A program made the position numbers and the translations under genes. From Ornithinimicrobium sediminis (GTDB taxonomy: Bacteria > Actinomycetota > Actinomycetes > Actinomycetales > Dermatophilaceae): DNA of 64,000 nt. The stretch covers positions 186,001 through 250,000 of the forward strand of contig NZ_JAJSDQ010000003.1 of NCBI RefSeq assembly GCF_021272345.1. Reading direction: 5' to 3'. Each line of letters begins with the position of its first letter. Position 1 is the stretch's first letter. The notes below the pieces were generated by a model. That model worked only from the letters and a program-made list of their open reading frames with translations, was not told the origin of the DNA and ran no database searches. This document shows, piece after piece, positions 26,834 to 40,356 of the stretch.

Positions 26834-27805
26834 ATGACCGCACCCACCGCCGACACCGGCATGCTCGTCCTCAACCGTGCCGACCTGGAGGGGATGGGGG
26901 TGACCTGGCCGGAGATCATCGACGTGCTGGACGACGCCTTCGTCCAGAAGTCGCAGGGGCAGGTGCAGAACCCGCCCAAGCCCAAGGTGGCCCCCCGCTC
27001 CGACGCCTTCATCAACGCCATGCCCGCCTACCTGGGCGGGTCCGACCGCGCCGGCATCAAGTGGGTCGCGGGCTACGAGCAGAACCGCACCAAGGGGCTT
27101 CCCTACATCTACGGCGTGCTGGTGATGACCGACGCCGAGACCGGCCGGCCGATCGCCCTCGTCGACGGCGGCTGGGTCACCGAGAAGCGCACCGCGGCCG
27201 CGTCCGGTGTCACGATGCGGCACGTGCAGGAGGAGCCGCGGACGCTGGCCGTCATCGGCTGCGGGGTGCAGGGCCGGGCCCACCTGGACATCGCGGTCCA
27301 CAGCTACCCGGGCCTGGAGCAGGTGCGCGTCTACGACCACACCCTCAGCAAGGCCGAGGCGATGGCCGACCTCGCCGGCGGACGTGAGCTCTACACGGCG
27401 ACCTCGGAGGTCGACGCCCTCGCCGGCGCCGACCTGGTGATCACCACCGTGACCCGGCCGATGGACCCCAAGCTCGACTGCGCCGGCACGTCCGAGGACG
27501 CGCTGGTCCTCCCGGTCGACTACGACGACGCGATCGCCACCTCCGTCTTCAACGACGCGTCCTTCTTCGCGGTCGACGACCTCGGGCAGTACTCCGCGGT
27601 CGGTGCGAAGTCGAGCCACTTCGCCGGCTTCCGGGAGCCGGACGCCGAGCTGGCCGCCATCGTGGCCGGCCACGTCGAGGTCCCCGCCGAGGGTCGTCGC
27701 GTCATCATGAACATGGGCATCGCCACCGAGGACGTCGCATTGGGCGGGCTGCTCTACGACCGGGCCGTCGCCCAGGGTGTCGGCCGCTGGATCGACTTCC
27801 CCTGA
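26834..27805 (+). CDS. Ornithine cyclodeaminase/mu-crystallin family protein
   Basis: 323 aa. The family's substrate-binding N-terminal part has FINAMPAYLGGSDRAGIKWVAGYEQN, followed by VDGGWVTEKRTAAASGVT and the NAD-binding Rossmann motif VIGCGVQGRAHLD at about 140-152. Members act as ornithine or alanine dehydrogenases, ketimine reductases or opine-like synthases, so the exact reaction is open. It stands alone with its own promoter. Confidence 0.88.
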   Translation: MTAPTADTGMLVLNRADLEGMGVTWPEIIDVLDDAFVQKSQGQVQNPPKPKVAPRSDAFINAMPAYLGGSDRAGIKWVAGYEQNRTKGLPYIYGVLVMTDAETGRPIALVDGGWVTEKRTAAASGVTMRHVQEEPRTLAVIGCGVQGRAHLDIAVHSYPGLEQVRVYDHTLSKAEAMADLAGGRELYTATSEVDALAGADLVITTVTRPMDPKLDCAGTSEDALVLPVDYDDAIATSVFNDASFFAVDDLGQYSAVGAKSSHFAGFREPDAELAAIVAGHVEVPAEGRRVIMNMGIATEDVALGGLLYDRAVAQGVGRWIDFP

Positions 27806-27836
27806 CGGCTTGGGCAGCGGTCGGGAGCCACCGGCG

Positions 27837-28490
27837 TCAGTTGAGCCACATCGGCTTGTCGGCCTCGTAGCCCACGACGTTGAACGAGCTCGCCAGGGTG
27901 AGCTCTCGGCGCAGCAGCCCCAGGCCGAGCCGCAGCCTGGCCTCGGTGTCCGGGCTGGCCAGCAGCGACTGGCGGTCGTGCAGGTCGAGGGTGACGGCCT
28001 GGGGCAGCCAGTAGGCCAGCTGCCGGTCGTCGTCGGGGACCTCCGGGTCCTCCCCACCGACCGTGGCGGCATACGTGGCCACCGCCGAGCGGAGCAGGTC
28101 GGCCAGCCGCCCGACCTGGCCGGGGTCACCCTCCGGCTCGCCCAGGTGCGTGACCGTGCCGGTGAGGTACGGCGTGCCTGCTGCCTCGTCGAGGCCGTTG
28201 AGCATGAAGCGCGAGGTGCCCTCCGACACGGTGAGCAGCCGGTCCCCGGGCAGCACCGCGACGCGCTGCAGGCGGGCCACACAGCCCACGGAGTGCAGCG
28301 CCCGGGCCCCCTCGCTGCCGACCTCGTAGCCCTCCTTGATAGCCACCACGCCGAACACCGGGTCGCGCTCCCCCTGCCACTCGATGAGCTCGTGGAACAG
28401 GTCGAAGTAGCGCTCCTCGAACACCTGCAGCGGCAGCAGCGACCCCGGCATGAGGGCGGTGCCCAGCGGGAAGAGCGGCAACGTGGCCAT
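27837..28490 (-). CDS. LON substrate-binding domain protein
   Basis: 217 aa. It opens with MATLPLFPLGTALMPGSLLPLQVFEERYFDLF, the signature of the stand-alone Lon N-terminal (PUA-like) domain; there is no ATPase or protease part. VGCVARLQRV and GTSRFMLNG further identify it. Such proteins are widespread in actinobacteria, with an undefined role in protein quality control. The ATG at 28490 lies 5 nt after a -10-like TACGCT, so leaderless initiation is possible. It is convergent with the upstream cyclodeaminase-like gene. Confidence 0.85.
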   Translation of the reverse strand: MATLPLFPLGTALMPGSLLPLQVFEERYFDLFHELIEWQGERDPVFGVVAIKEGYEVGSEGARALHSVGCVARLQRVAVLPGDRLLTVSEGTSRFMLNGLDEAAGTPYLTGTVTHLGEPEGDPGQVGRLADLLRSAVATYAATVGGEDPEVPDDDRQLAYWLPQAVTLDLHDRQSLLASPDTEARLRLGLGLLRRELTLASSFNVVGYEADKPMWLN

Positions 28491-28557
28491 GCTCCAGCGT
28501 ACGGCGGCAGGACCGACCTGGCCCCACCCCCTCGGGTGGCACGGGCAGGCTTGACCC

Positions 28558-29301
28558 GTGCACACCGCCCCACGAGGATCGCGAGCCATGGACCGAGCCA
28601 TGGACAGGGACGGCAGGACGCGCCTCGCCGCCCGCAACAACGCCCACTGGTGCCACGTGCTGTGCCGCACCCACGGGCTGCAGGGCCGCTACGAGCCCGG
28701 CCTGTGGAGCTGCCCGGAGCGCACCCCGCCCTCCTACCCTGACGCCGTCACCCTCGACGTCGGGCAGCGCACACTACGCATCGCCGACGCGGTCGACAGC
28801 GGCCCGGGGTGGACGGTCAAGGACAGCTTCGCCGACGTCGACCTGCGCCCGGTCGGCCTGGCGGTGCTGTTCGAGGCGACCTGGGTCTGGCGCGATGCCG
28901 GGGGCCCCAGACCCCGCGCCGACGGCGACGTCCACTGGCAGCCGGTGCGGGACGTGGCCGACCTGCGGCGCTGGGAGGTCTCCTGGGACGCGGGTGGCCC
29001 GTCGGCCGGCCTGTTCCACCCCGGCCTGCTGGACGCGGCCGACGTCGTCGTGCTGGGCGGCTACGCCGACGGCGAGCCGGTCGCCGGGGCCGTCCTGAAC
29101 CGGACCGGTCCGGTGCTGGGCCTGTCCCACGTCTTCGGGCACGGGCTGCCACCGGCGCAGGTGTGGGCAGGCTGTGTCGGGGCGGCGCTCGACGTGCACC
29201 CCGGGCTGCCGCTGGTCGGCTACGAGGCGGGCGCCGAGGAGCGGGCCGCCGCACGCAGCGCCGGCTTCGAGGAGCTGGGGCCGCTGCGGGTCTGGGGCTG
29301 A
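28558..29301 (+). CDS. Hypothetical protein (possible GNAT-like C-terminal half)
   Basis: 247 aa from a GTG at 28558; an ATG at 28588 with a GAGGA ribosome site is an alternative. The N-terminal 60 residues carry ARNNAHWCHVLCRTHGLQG with two close cysteines and a histidine. The C-terminal half (GYADGEPVAGAVLNRTGPVLGLSHVF ... GYEAGAEERAAARSAGFEELGPLRVW) reads like a degenerate GNAT acetyltransferase ending. I have seen similar actinobacterial proteins but know no function. A -10-like CAGGCT lies six bases before the GTG, the same spacing and the same following bases as at ldh. Confidence 0.65.
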   Translation: MHTAPRGSRAMDRAMDRDGRTRLAARNNAHWCHVLCRTHGLQGRYEPGLWSCPERTPPSYPDAVTLDVGQRTLRIADAVDSGPGWTVKDSFADVDLRPVGLAVLFEATWVWRDAGGPRPRADGDVHWQPVRDVADLRRWEVSWDAGGPSAGLFHPGLLDAADVVVLGGYADGEPVAGAVLNRTGPVLGLSHVFGHGLPPAQVWAGCVGAALDVHPGLPLVGYEAGAEERAAARSAGFEELGPLRVWG

Positions 29302-29326
29302 GACCTGCCCGCGCCGGCAGCCGCAG

Positions 29327-30814
<1,488 letters not shown>

Positions 30815-30860
30815 AAATTGCGGGCGCCGCGGCCGCACGTGCCGCCGGACCCCGGACATG

Positions 30861-30896
30861 GGACGAAGCCCCAGGACCTGTCCTGGGGCTTCGTCC
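30861..30896 (-). terminator. Hairpin terminator after tRNA-Leu
   Basis: Perfect 16-bp stem, arms 30861-30876 and 30881-30896 (GGACGAAGCCCCAGGA and its complement) with a 4-nt loop, directly downstream of tRNA-Leu on the minus strand. Confidence 0.8.
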
Positions 30897-30901
30897 GCTG
30901 G

Positions 30902-30985
30902 TGCGCGAGGGGGGAGTTGAACCCCCACGCCCTTCCGGGCACACGGACCTGAACCGTGCGCGTCTGCCTATTCCGCCACTCGCGC
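30902..30985 (-). tRNA. tRNA-Leu (anticodon CAG)
   Basis: 84 nt on the minus strand. Acceptor arms GCGCGAG and CTCGCGC pair fully, the anticodon loop is TTCAGGT giving CAG, there is a long variable arm (CCCGGAAGGG region) as expected for a class II tRNA, and a TTCAACT T-loop. A CCA end is encoded (30899-30901). Its place beside fhaA matches leuT of mycobacteria. Confidence 0.95.
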
Positions 30986-31220
30986 GAGTGCCGGGAAAGA
31001 TTAGCACGGTGCGCGGTGGGCACCGACATCCGTGCGGCTGCAGGGCACCGGCGCCAACCGCAGACGGCTGCCGTCCGGGCTCACGCCGCCCGGTCCGGCG
31101 GCACCCCGCCCCGACGGCGTGCGACGTGGGCAGGGGGGTGGCAGATACGATCACTAGGGGTCAGGCCGACTGCCGGGCCCCGGCGTGCCGAGCACCGAGC
31201 AACCCGAGAGGAGTGGCGCC

Positions 31221-32131
<911 letters not shown>

Positions 32132-32135
<4 letters not shown>

Positions 32136-32602
32136 GCGAGCTCACCCTCAACGTCATCCGCCTCGGCCTGCTCGCCCTGCTCTGGGCGTTCGTCTTCTCC
32201 ATCGTCGGCGCGCTGCGGGCCGACCTCTACGGCACCAAGGTGCAGACCCGCACCCAGGGGCGGCGCGCCGACGCGCGCGCCCCCAGGCCGGGGCGCGGCA
32301 AGGGCCAGGCCGGCCCCACCCACCTGGCGGTGGTCGCCGGGTCGCTGCGGGGCACCACCGTGCCGCTGCACTCCGACGGCATCCTCATCGGCCGCAACCC
32401 CGAGTGCACGCTCGTGCTCACCGACGACTTCGCCTCGGGTCGCCACCTGCGCATCTATCCGGGCTCGGACGCGTGGTACGCCGACGACCTGGACTCCACC
32501 AACGGCACCTTCGTCGACCAGCGCCGGATCGACACCGGCTACCGGCTGGAGCCGGGCTCCCAGATCCGGATCGGGCAGACCGTCCTCGAGCTGCGCCGGT
32601 AG
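32132..32602 (+). CDS. fhaB: FHA domain protein FhaB
   Basis: 156 aa. An N-terminal membrane helix (about 8-28, LGLLALLWAFVFSIVGAL), a basic linker and an FHA domain (about 65-150) with IGRNPECTLVLTDDFASGRHLRI and DSTNGTFVDQRRI. It would bring phosphothreonine recognition to the membrane near RodA and PbpA. ATG overlaps the fhaA TGA by 4 bp; pstP begins 6 bp after the stop. Confidence 0.93.
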
Positions 32603-32608
32603 ACCGCC

Positions 32609-33940
32609 ATGTCCGTCGCCCTCAGGTATGCCGCGCGCTCCCACATCGGCCTCGGCGCCAAGTCCCGCAACGAGGACTCCGCGTATGCCGGGCCCGAGCT
32701 GCTCGTGCTGTGCGACGGCATGGGAGGTCACGCGGCCGGTGACGTCGCCAGCTCGCTGGTCGTCGGCGAGCTGGTGCACCTCGACGGGGAGTCGCACGGC
32801 GCGGACGACATGCTCGACATCCTCGAGAACGCCGTCATGGACGCCAACGACCTGCTCGCCGAGGTCAGCCACGACGACACCGAGGCCGGCGGCATGGGCA
32901 CCACGTGCATCGCCATGCTCCGCTCGGGCAGCAAGCTGGCCGTGGCCAACATCGGCGACTCGCGGGCCTACCTGTGCCGCGGCACCCGGGTCACCCAGAT
33001 CACCCGGGACCACTCGTTCGTGCAGCAGCTCCTGGACGAGGGCCGGATCACCGCGGAGGAGGCGCTGCACCACCCGCAGCGCTCGCTGGTCACCCGCGTG
33101 CTCACCGGCAGGGTGGAGGACCACCCCGACCTGTCCATGCGCGAGCTCCAGGCGGGCGACCGGCTGCTGCTGTGCTCCGACGGGCTGACCGACTACGTCG
33201 CCGAGTCGACGGTCTCCGACATCCTGCGCAGCCCGGGGTCCCCCGGTGACATCGCCGACCAGCTCGTGGCCATCGCCCTGCGCGCCTCCGTGCGCGACAA
33301 CGTCACCGTCATCGTGGCCGACGTGGTCCGTCCCGGCGACGGCAGCACGCAGCCGCAGGTGGTGGGGGCGGTCAGCGAGCTCGGCACCACCCCGGCCAGC
33401 AGCACGCCCTCCCCGGCCGAGAAGGCGGCCGCCCTCGCACGGCATACGCAGGGCGAGCCGGAGGCCCCGACACTGGCGGAGGAGGACAGCGGCTCCTCCC
33501 TGCTCACCTGGCTGCGCCGGGGGCTGCTCGCAGTCGCGGTCGCCGTAGTGGTCGCCGGGGGCGCCTGGGCCTCCTACGAGTGGAGCCAGGAGCAGTACTT
33601 CGTCGGCGAGGTCGACGGTCAGGTGACCATCTTCCGCGGCGTCTCCCAGGACCTGGGGCCGTGGGCGCTGTCGACGCCCGAGCAGACCGTGGACCTGGCC
33701 GTCGCCGACCTGCCCGACTACTACCAGGGCAGGGTGCGCTCGACCCTCTCGGCCGACGACCGGGCCGACGCCGACAACATCGTGGCCGAGCTGCGCTCCC
33801 TCGTCGCGCTCGACTGCACCCCGATCCCGGTCGTGCCGCCGACCGGGGAGAGCGAGCTCGTGCTGCCGCTGCCGCAGGACGCCACCGCGACCACCGCGCC
33901 GTCCCTCACCGTGCTGCCCGAGGGGTGTGACGAGCCGTGA
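32609..33940 (+). CDS. pstP: PP2C-type Ser/Thr phosphatase
   Basis: 443 aa. The catalytic domain (about 1-240) has the metal-binding motifs KSRNEDSAYAG, LLVLCDGMGGHAAG, ANIGDSRAYLC and CSDGLTDYV. A linker precedes a single membrane helix at about 306-326 (GLLAVAVAVVVAGGAW), followed by an extracytoplasmic tail of about 115 residues, longer than in many homologues. It dephosphorylates PknB and its targets, so the kinase and its antagonist are encoded together. It overlaps rodA by 4 bp. Confidence 0.94.
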   Translation: MSVALRYAARSHIGLGAKSRNEDSAYAGPELLVLCDGMGGHAAGDVASSLVVGELVHLDGESHGADDMLDILENAVMDANDLLAEVSHDDTEAGGMGTTCIAMLRSGSKLAVANIGDSRAYLCRGTRVTQITRDHSFVQQLLDEGRITAEEALHHPQRSLVTRVLTGRVEDHPDLSMRELQAGDRLLLCSDGLTDYVAESTVSDILRSPGSPGDIADQLVAIALRASVRDNVTVIVADVVRPGDGSTQPQVVGAVSELGTTPASSTPSPAEKAAALARHTQGEPEAPTLAEEDSGSSLLTWLRRGLLAVAVAVVVAGGAWASYEWSQEQYFVGEVDGQVTIFRGVSQDLGPWALSTPEQTVDLAVADLPDYYQGRVRSTLSADDRADADNIVAELRSLVALDCTPIPVVPPTGESELVLPLPQDATATTAPSLTVLPEGCDEP

Positions 33941-35295
33941 GCACCGTCACCGACGTGCGCCCCCCCACGGGCCGCACGACCGAGCTGCTGCTGCTGGTCT
34001 TCGCGATCGCCATCGTGCTGCTCGCCTATGCCAACGTCGGGCTGTCCACCAGCGGCTCCCTGCCGGTCGGGCTCGTCGCGCACGGCGTCGGCTTCCTCGT
34101 CGTCACGGTCGCCTTCCACCTGGTCATCCGCTACCGCGCGCGGTATGCCGACCCGCTCCTGCTGCCCATCGCGACGCTGCTCAACGGGCTGGGCCTGGTG
34201 ATGATCCACCGCATCGACATCGGCACCGGCAGCGGTGCCGCCACCCGCCAGCTCATCTGGACGGCGGTGTCGATCGCAGTGGCCGCCGGGGTGCTCTGGC
34301 TGGTCCACGACCATCGCGTGCTGCGGCGCTACACGTTCACGGCGATGGCGCTCGGCTTCGTGCTGCTCCTGCTGCCGATGCTGCCGGTCGTCGGGCTGGA
34401 GATCAACGGCTCACGGCTGTGGATCTCGCTCTTCGGCTTCACCTTCCAGCCCGGTGAGATCGCCAAGATCGCGCTCACCGTCTTCTTCGCCGGCTACCTG
34501 GTGCAGACCCGTGACGCGCTCTCCCTGGTGGGCACCCGCGTGCTGGGCCTGCAGCTGCCCCGTGGCCGTGACCTCGGCCCGATCCTGGCAGCGTGGGGCC
34601 TGTCCGTGCTGATCCTCGTCGCGCAGCGCGACCTCGGCTCCTCGCTGCTCTTCTTCGGCCTCTTCGTGGCGATGCTCTACCTGGCCACCGAGCGCATCTC
34701 CTGGGTGGTCATCGGCCTGGCCCTGTTCGCCGGCGGCGCCTACATCGCGTGGCGGCTGTTCAGCCACGTGCAGACCCGGGTCGACCTGTGGCTGGACCCC
34801 TTCGCGCCGGGACTGAGCGACCAGGTCGCCCGCGGGGTGATGGGCATGGCCCACGGCGGGCTGTTCGGCACCGGTCTCGGAGAGGGCTACCCCTACGAGA
34901 CCTACTTCGCCAACAGCGACTACATCGTGGCCAGCTTCGCCGAGGAGCTGGGCCTGGTGGGCATCTTCGCAATGATCATGCTGTTCGCCCTGCTCGTGGA
35001 GCGCGGGCTGCGCACCGCCATCGGTGCCCGCGAGGGCTTCGGCAAGCTGCTCGCGGCCGGCCTGTCCTTCTCCATCGCGCTGCAGTGCTTCGTCGTCATC
35101 GGCGGCATCACCCGGGTCATCCCGCTCACCGGCCTGACCACGCCGTTCCTGTCGGCCGGCGGGTCCTCGCTGCTGGCCAACTGGATCATCGTGGCCCTGC
35201 TGCTGCGCATCAGCGACCACGCCCGCCGGCCGGTCTCCGAGCGGCCGGTCGAGCCGGTGCGCCGGGCCGAGCAGCCCGTGGGGGGTGGCACGTGA
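33937..35295 (+). CDS. rodA: SEDS glycosyltransferase RodA/FtsW
   Basis: 452 aa, about 12 membrane helices. SEDS proteins polymerise lipid II into glycan strands. Family motifs are ISLFGFTFQPGEIAKIALTVFFAGYL, DLGSSLLFFGLFVAMLYLATER, the conserved Asp region GLGEGYPYETYFANSDYIVASFAEELG, and the C-terminal TPFLSAGGSSLLANW. The gene for its cognate class B transpeptidase follows with a 4-bp overlap. Start is a GTG overlapping the pstP stop. Confidence 0.94.
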   Translation: MSTVTDVRPPTGRTTELLLLVFAIAIVLLAYANVGLSTSGSLPVGLVAHGVGFLVVTVAFHLVIRYRARYADPLLLPIATLLNGLGLVMIHRIDIGTGSGAATRQLIWTAVSIAVAAGVLWLVHDHRVLRRYTFTAMALGFVLLLLPMLPVVGLEINGSRLWISLFGFTFQPGEIAKIALTVFFAGYLVQTRDALSLVGTRVLGLQLPRGRDLGPILAAWGLSVLILVAQRDLGSSLLFFGLFVAMLYLATERISWVVIGLALFAGGAYIAWRLFSHVQTRVDLWLDPFAPGLSDQVARGVMGMAHGGLFGTGLGEGYPYETYFANSDYIVASFAEELGLVGIFAMIMLFALLVERGLRTAIGAREGFGKLLAAGLSFSIALQCFVVIGGITRVIPLTGLTTPFLSAGGSSLLANWIIVALLLRISDHARRPVSERPVEPVRRAEQPVGGGT

Positions 35296-36745
35296 ACACC
35301 CCGATCCGCCGCCTGGCGCTGCTCGTCTTCACGATGTTCACCGCCCTGCTCCTCTCGACCAGCTGGATCCAGTTCGTGCAGGCCGACGACCTGCGCCAGC
35401 TCCCGCAGAACCGGCGCACCCTGCTCGACACCTACAGCCGCGACCGCGGGGCGATCCTCGTCGAGGGCAACGCGATCGCCGACTCGCAGCCGACCGACGA
35501 CGACCTGCGCTGGATCCGCACCTACCCCCAGGGCGAGCTCTACGGCCACGTCACGGGCTACTACTCCTTCACCTACGGCGCGGGTGCCGGCCTGGAGCGG
35601 GCGATGAGCTCGGTGCTGGCCGGCACCGACGACAGCCTCTTCTACCGCCGTGTCGTCGACCTGGTCACCGGCACCACCCCGACCGGTGCCGCGGTCGAGA
35701 CCACCGTCGACCCGCAGGTGCAGGCCGCTGCGGCTGCCGCGCTGGGGGACCGGCGCGGCGCGGTCGTCGCCCTCGACCCCCGCACCGGGGCCGTGCTGGC
35801 CATGGTCAGCCACCCGTCGTACGACCCGAACTCGCTGGCCTCGCACAACCTCGGGGCCGTCGAGGACGCCTGGGAGGCGCTCAACGCGGACCCCACCCGG
35901 CCGCTGGTGAACCGCACGATCGCCGGGGACCTCTATCCCCCGGGGTCGACGTTCAAGCTCGTGGTCGCCGCCGCCGCCCTGGAGTCGGGTGAGTTCGCCC
36001 CCGACAGCCTGCTGGAGGGCCCGCAGACCTACACGCTGCCGGGGACCTCCACCGACCTGCCCAACTTCGAGGGCGGCACCTGCGGCCCGACCGACGAGGT
36101 GTCGCTCGCCGACTCCATCCGGGTCTCCTGCAACACCTCCATGGCCTGGCTCGCAGGCCAGATGGGCACCGAGGCTCTCGACGACCAGTCGCAGGCCTTC
36201 GGCTTCGAGCAGGACATCGAGGTGCCGATGCCGGTGACCCCCAGCGTCTACCCCGAGGACGCCGACGCCGCGCAGCTGGCCCTGACCGGCATCGGGCAGT
36301 ACGACGTGCGGGTCACCCCCCTGCAGGTCGCGATGGTCTCGGCGGCGATCGCCAACGGGGGCGAGGTCATGCAGCCCTACCTCGTGCAGACCGTGCGCGA
36401 CGGCGACCTCGACGTGATCGACGAGACCGACCCCTCACGTCTGTCCCGGGCGGTCTCGGCGACGACAGCACAGGAGCTCACGGACATGATGGTCGACGTG
36501 GTCGACAACGGCTCGGGCCGGGCCGCCGCGATCCCGGGGGTCCCGGTCGCCGGCAAGACGGGCACCGCGGAGTTCGGCACGAGTGGTGCGGCGCACGCCT
36601 GGTTCACCGGCTTCGCACCCGCCGACGACCCGCAGATCGCGGTCGCCGTGGTCGTGGAGAGCGCCAGCGAGGACTGGACCGGCGAGAGCGGCGGCCGGGT
36701 GGCCGCCCCCGTCGGTCGTGACGTGCTTCAGTCAGGAGTGCAGCG

Positions 36746-36749
<4 letters not shown>
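35292..36749 (+). CDS. pbpA: Class B penicillin-binding protein PbpA
   Basis: 485 aa from a GTG that overlaps the rodA stop by 4 bp; the much longer open frame upstream lies within rodA. A membrane anchor (about 6-26) is followed by an N-terminal dimerisation region with the RGAILVEGN motif and a transpeptidase domain: Ser219 in STFK, SCN at 279-281 and KTGT at 422-425. It cross-links peptidoglycan made by the adjacent RodA. It overlaps pknB by 4 bp. Confidence 0.95.
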
Positions 36750-38815
<2,066 letters not shown>

Positions 38816-38870
38816 CGGCGCTGCCTGCCCGGGGCATCGAGGCCGACCTGCCATCCGGTGGTGCTGTGGA

Positions 38871-38965
38871 GTCCGACCGGTGCCGCCTTGTCTGACCGGT
38901 GCTGCCTTGTCTGACCGGTGCTGCCTTCTCGGACCGGTGCCGCCTTGTCTGACCGGTGCTGCCCT
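38871..38965. repeat. Five tandem copies of a 19-bp unit downstream of pknB
   Basis: Units begin at 38871, 38890, 38909, 38928 and 38947, consensus GTCTGACCGGTGCTGCCTT. Copies 2 and 3 are identical and the others differ by one to four bases. The unit contains the palindrome ACCGGT. The array lies in the convergent gap between pknB and the DUF881 gene, and no gene covers it. Confidence 0.85.
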
Positions 38966-38985
38966 CCAGTGCAGCACTGGTCAGA
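38948..38985. terminator. Hairpin formed by last repeat unit and an inverted copy
   Basis: TCTGACCGGTGCTG (38948-38961) pairs with CAGCACTGGTCAGA (38972-38985), one mismatch in 14, 10-nt loop. It sits between two converging genes and probably ends transcription from both sides. The other four units could compete for the same inverted arm. Confidence 0.6.
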
Positions 38986-39090
38986 GAGGACAGCACCGGA
39001 ACGCTCCACCACCCCGTCTCACCACGCGTCGTCGGCAGCCGACGTGCCGAGCGCCCCTCACCCACCGGTCGCCGGCCCGTGGTGCGGCCG

Positions 39091-39918
39091 TCAGCGCTGG
39101 TTGAGCTCCGCGGTGCCGGGGTCGGGCTCGTCCTCGCCTGGGGTGGAGGTGTCGTCGACCGAGTTGCTGTCGGGACCGACGATCTGCACGTGCTCCGGGC
39201 GCACGGACCCGGAGAAGCCGGGCATCTGCACGGTGTCCAGAGACTCGACGAGGTAGCCCAGGCCGAGCGCAGCAGACCAGGCGCGGTAGTTGCTGACGAT
39301 GTCGTCCTCGGCCAGGGACGTGGACATCGCGTCGAGGTCACCGATGGCGGTGATGACGTAGGGCGGTGAGTAGACCCGGCCCTGCAGGTAGAGCGTGTTG
39401 CCCACACAGCGCACCGCGCTGGTGGACACGACCCGCTGGTCCTGGATCATCAACGCCTCGGCCCCTCCGGCCCACAGGGCGTTGACCACTCCCTGCACGT
39501 CCTGCTGGTGCACCACGACGTCGTCGACGGTGTACCCCTCCGGGAGGGTGTCCAGCGTGTAGCCGGCGTCGTCGAGCGTCACCCGCAGAGCCGCCCCCTC
39601 CACCGGGCCGAGCCCAACCACGGGGGCGAGCTCGTCGGCGTCGGCGGAGATGTCGGTCGAGATGATCGAGGTGCCGGACCGGCGCTCGAGCTCGTCGATC
39701 TGCGTGCTCAGCCGGCTCGCGTCGCGGCTGAGTGCCTCGACCTGCTGCGTGCGCTGCTGGATCAGCTCGGGCAGGCTGCCCGGCTGTCCCGGGAAGTCGG
39801 CACCCTTCGCCAGGGCCGCAGAGGTGCCGAAGAGGAGACCGGCGCCGAGCGCCATGACGGGCACGGCCCAGCCCCACCCGTGCCGGGTGGTGCGCGGGGT
39901 CGGCGTCTCCGAGGGCAT
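39091..39918 (-). CDS. DUF881 family membrane-anchored protein
   Basis: 275 aa, homologous by position and sequence type to Rv0012 of mycobacteria. One membrane helix (about 18-38), a coiled-coil segment (about 52-80, QQRTQQVEALSRDASRLSTQIDELERR) and a globular extracytoplasmic domain (VVGLGPVEGAALRVTLDDA ... LWAGGAEALMIQDQRV ... CVGNTLYLQGRVYSPPYVITAIGD). The ATG at 39918 is supported by a -10-like TACCCT at 39926-39931 seven bases upstream, suggesting a leaderless mRNA. Function is undefined; location next to crgA suggests a cell-division or envelope role. Confidence 0.88.
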   Translation of the reverse strand: MPSETPTPRTTRHGWGWAVPVMALGAGLLFGTSAALAKGADFPGQPGSLPELIQQRTQQVEALSRDASRLSTQIDELERRSGTSIISTDISADADELAPVVGLGPVEGAALRVTLDDAGYTLDTLPEGYTVDDVVVHQQDVQGVVNALWAGGAEALMIQDQRVVSTSAVRCVGNTLYLQGRVYSPPYVITAIGDLDAMSTSLAEDDIVSNYRAWSAALGLGYLVESLDTVQMPGFSGSVRPEHVQIVGPDSNSVDDTSTPGEDEPDPGTAELNQR

Positions 39919-39986
39919 CACCGCCAGGGTATCCCGCCGCCGAGCACGTATCCTGTGTGCACCATCCACGATCGAGGAGCCTGACC

Positions 39987-40274
39987 GTGCCTGAGTCCAC
40001 CGGCCGTCCCGGAGCCAACAAGCCGTCGAAGCACTCCGGCGACCCTGCGACGAGGGCTCAGGCGCAGGGCCGTCCAGAGCCGAAGAAGCAGCGCGTCGGC
40101 AACCCGTCCTGGTGGGTGCCGGTGATGTCCGGCCTGATGATCGCCGGGGTGCTGTGGGTCTCCACCTTCTACATCACCCAGGGTGCCCTGCCGGCACCGA
40201 TCGGCTACTGGAACCTCGCCATCGGGATGTCCCTCATCATGGTGGGCTTCCTGATGTCCACGCGCTGGAAGTAG
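39987..40274 (+). CDS. crgA: Cell division protein CrgA
   Basis: 95 aa from a GTG with GAGGAG at 39974-39979. Basic, Lys/Pro-rich N-terminus, then NPSWWVPVMSGLMIAGVLWVS and a second helix ending in the invariant TRWK. CrgA recruits peptidoglycan synthesis proteins to the division site in actinobacteria and interacts with FtsZ and PBPs. It is divergent from the DUF881 gene; -10-like TATCCT at about 39949. Confidence 0.93.
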   Translation: MPESTGRPGANKPSKHSGDPATRAQAQGRPEPKKQRVGNPSWWVPVMSGLMIAGVLWVSTFYITQGALPAPIGYWNLAIGMSLIMVGFLMSTRWK

Positions 40275-40310
40275 CCCCACGGGGTGGGTGTACCCCCACG
40301 GGGTGGGTGT
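40275..40310. repeat. Two near-identical 19-bp direct repeats between convergent genes
   Basis: CCCCACGGGGTGGGTGTAC starts at 40275 and its first 17 bases recur from 40294. Each copy can form a small CCCC/GGGG hairpin and may serve as a terminator for crgA. Confidence 0.5.
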
Positions 40311-40320
40311 TGCCCACACG

Positions 40321-40329
40321 TTATCCACA
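40321..40329 (+). promoter_or_regulatory. Perfect DnaA-box-like nonamer
   Basis: TTATCCACA, identical to the classical DnaA box, in an AT-rich pocket and flanked by an inverted GTTATCC/GGATAAC pair (40320-40326, 40336-40342). It is single and lies in the crgA-rhomboid gap about 24 kb from the expected origin. It could titrate DnaA or be chance. Confidence 0.35.
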
Positions 40330-40356
40330 GGATGGGGATAACTACAGGGGTGTAAC

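Noticed and set aside
38871-38965. Possible CRISPR array
   Set aside because: The 19-bp units are contiguous with no spacers, and there are no cas genes.
40275-40342. Replication origin between crgA and the rhomboid gene
   Set aside because: Only one DnaA box and no AT-rich unwinding region; gene order places oriC beyond recF, outside the window.
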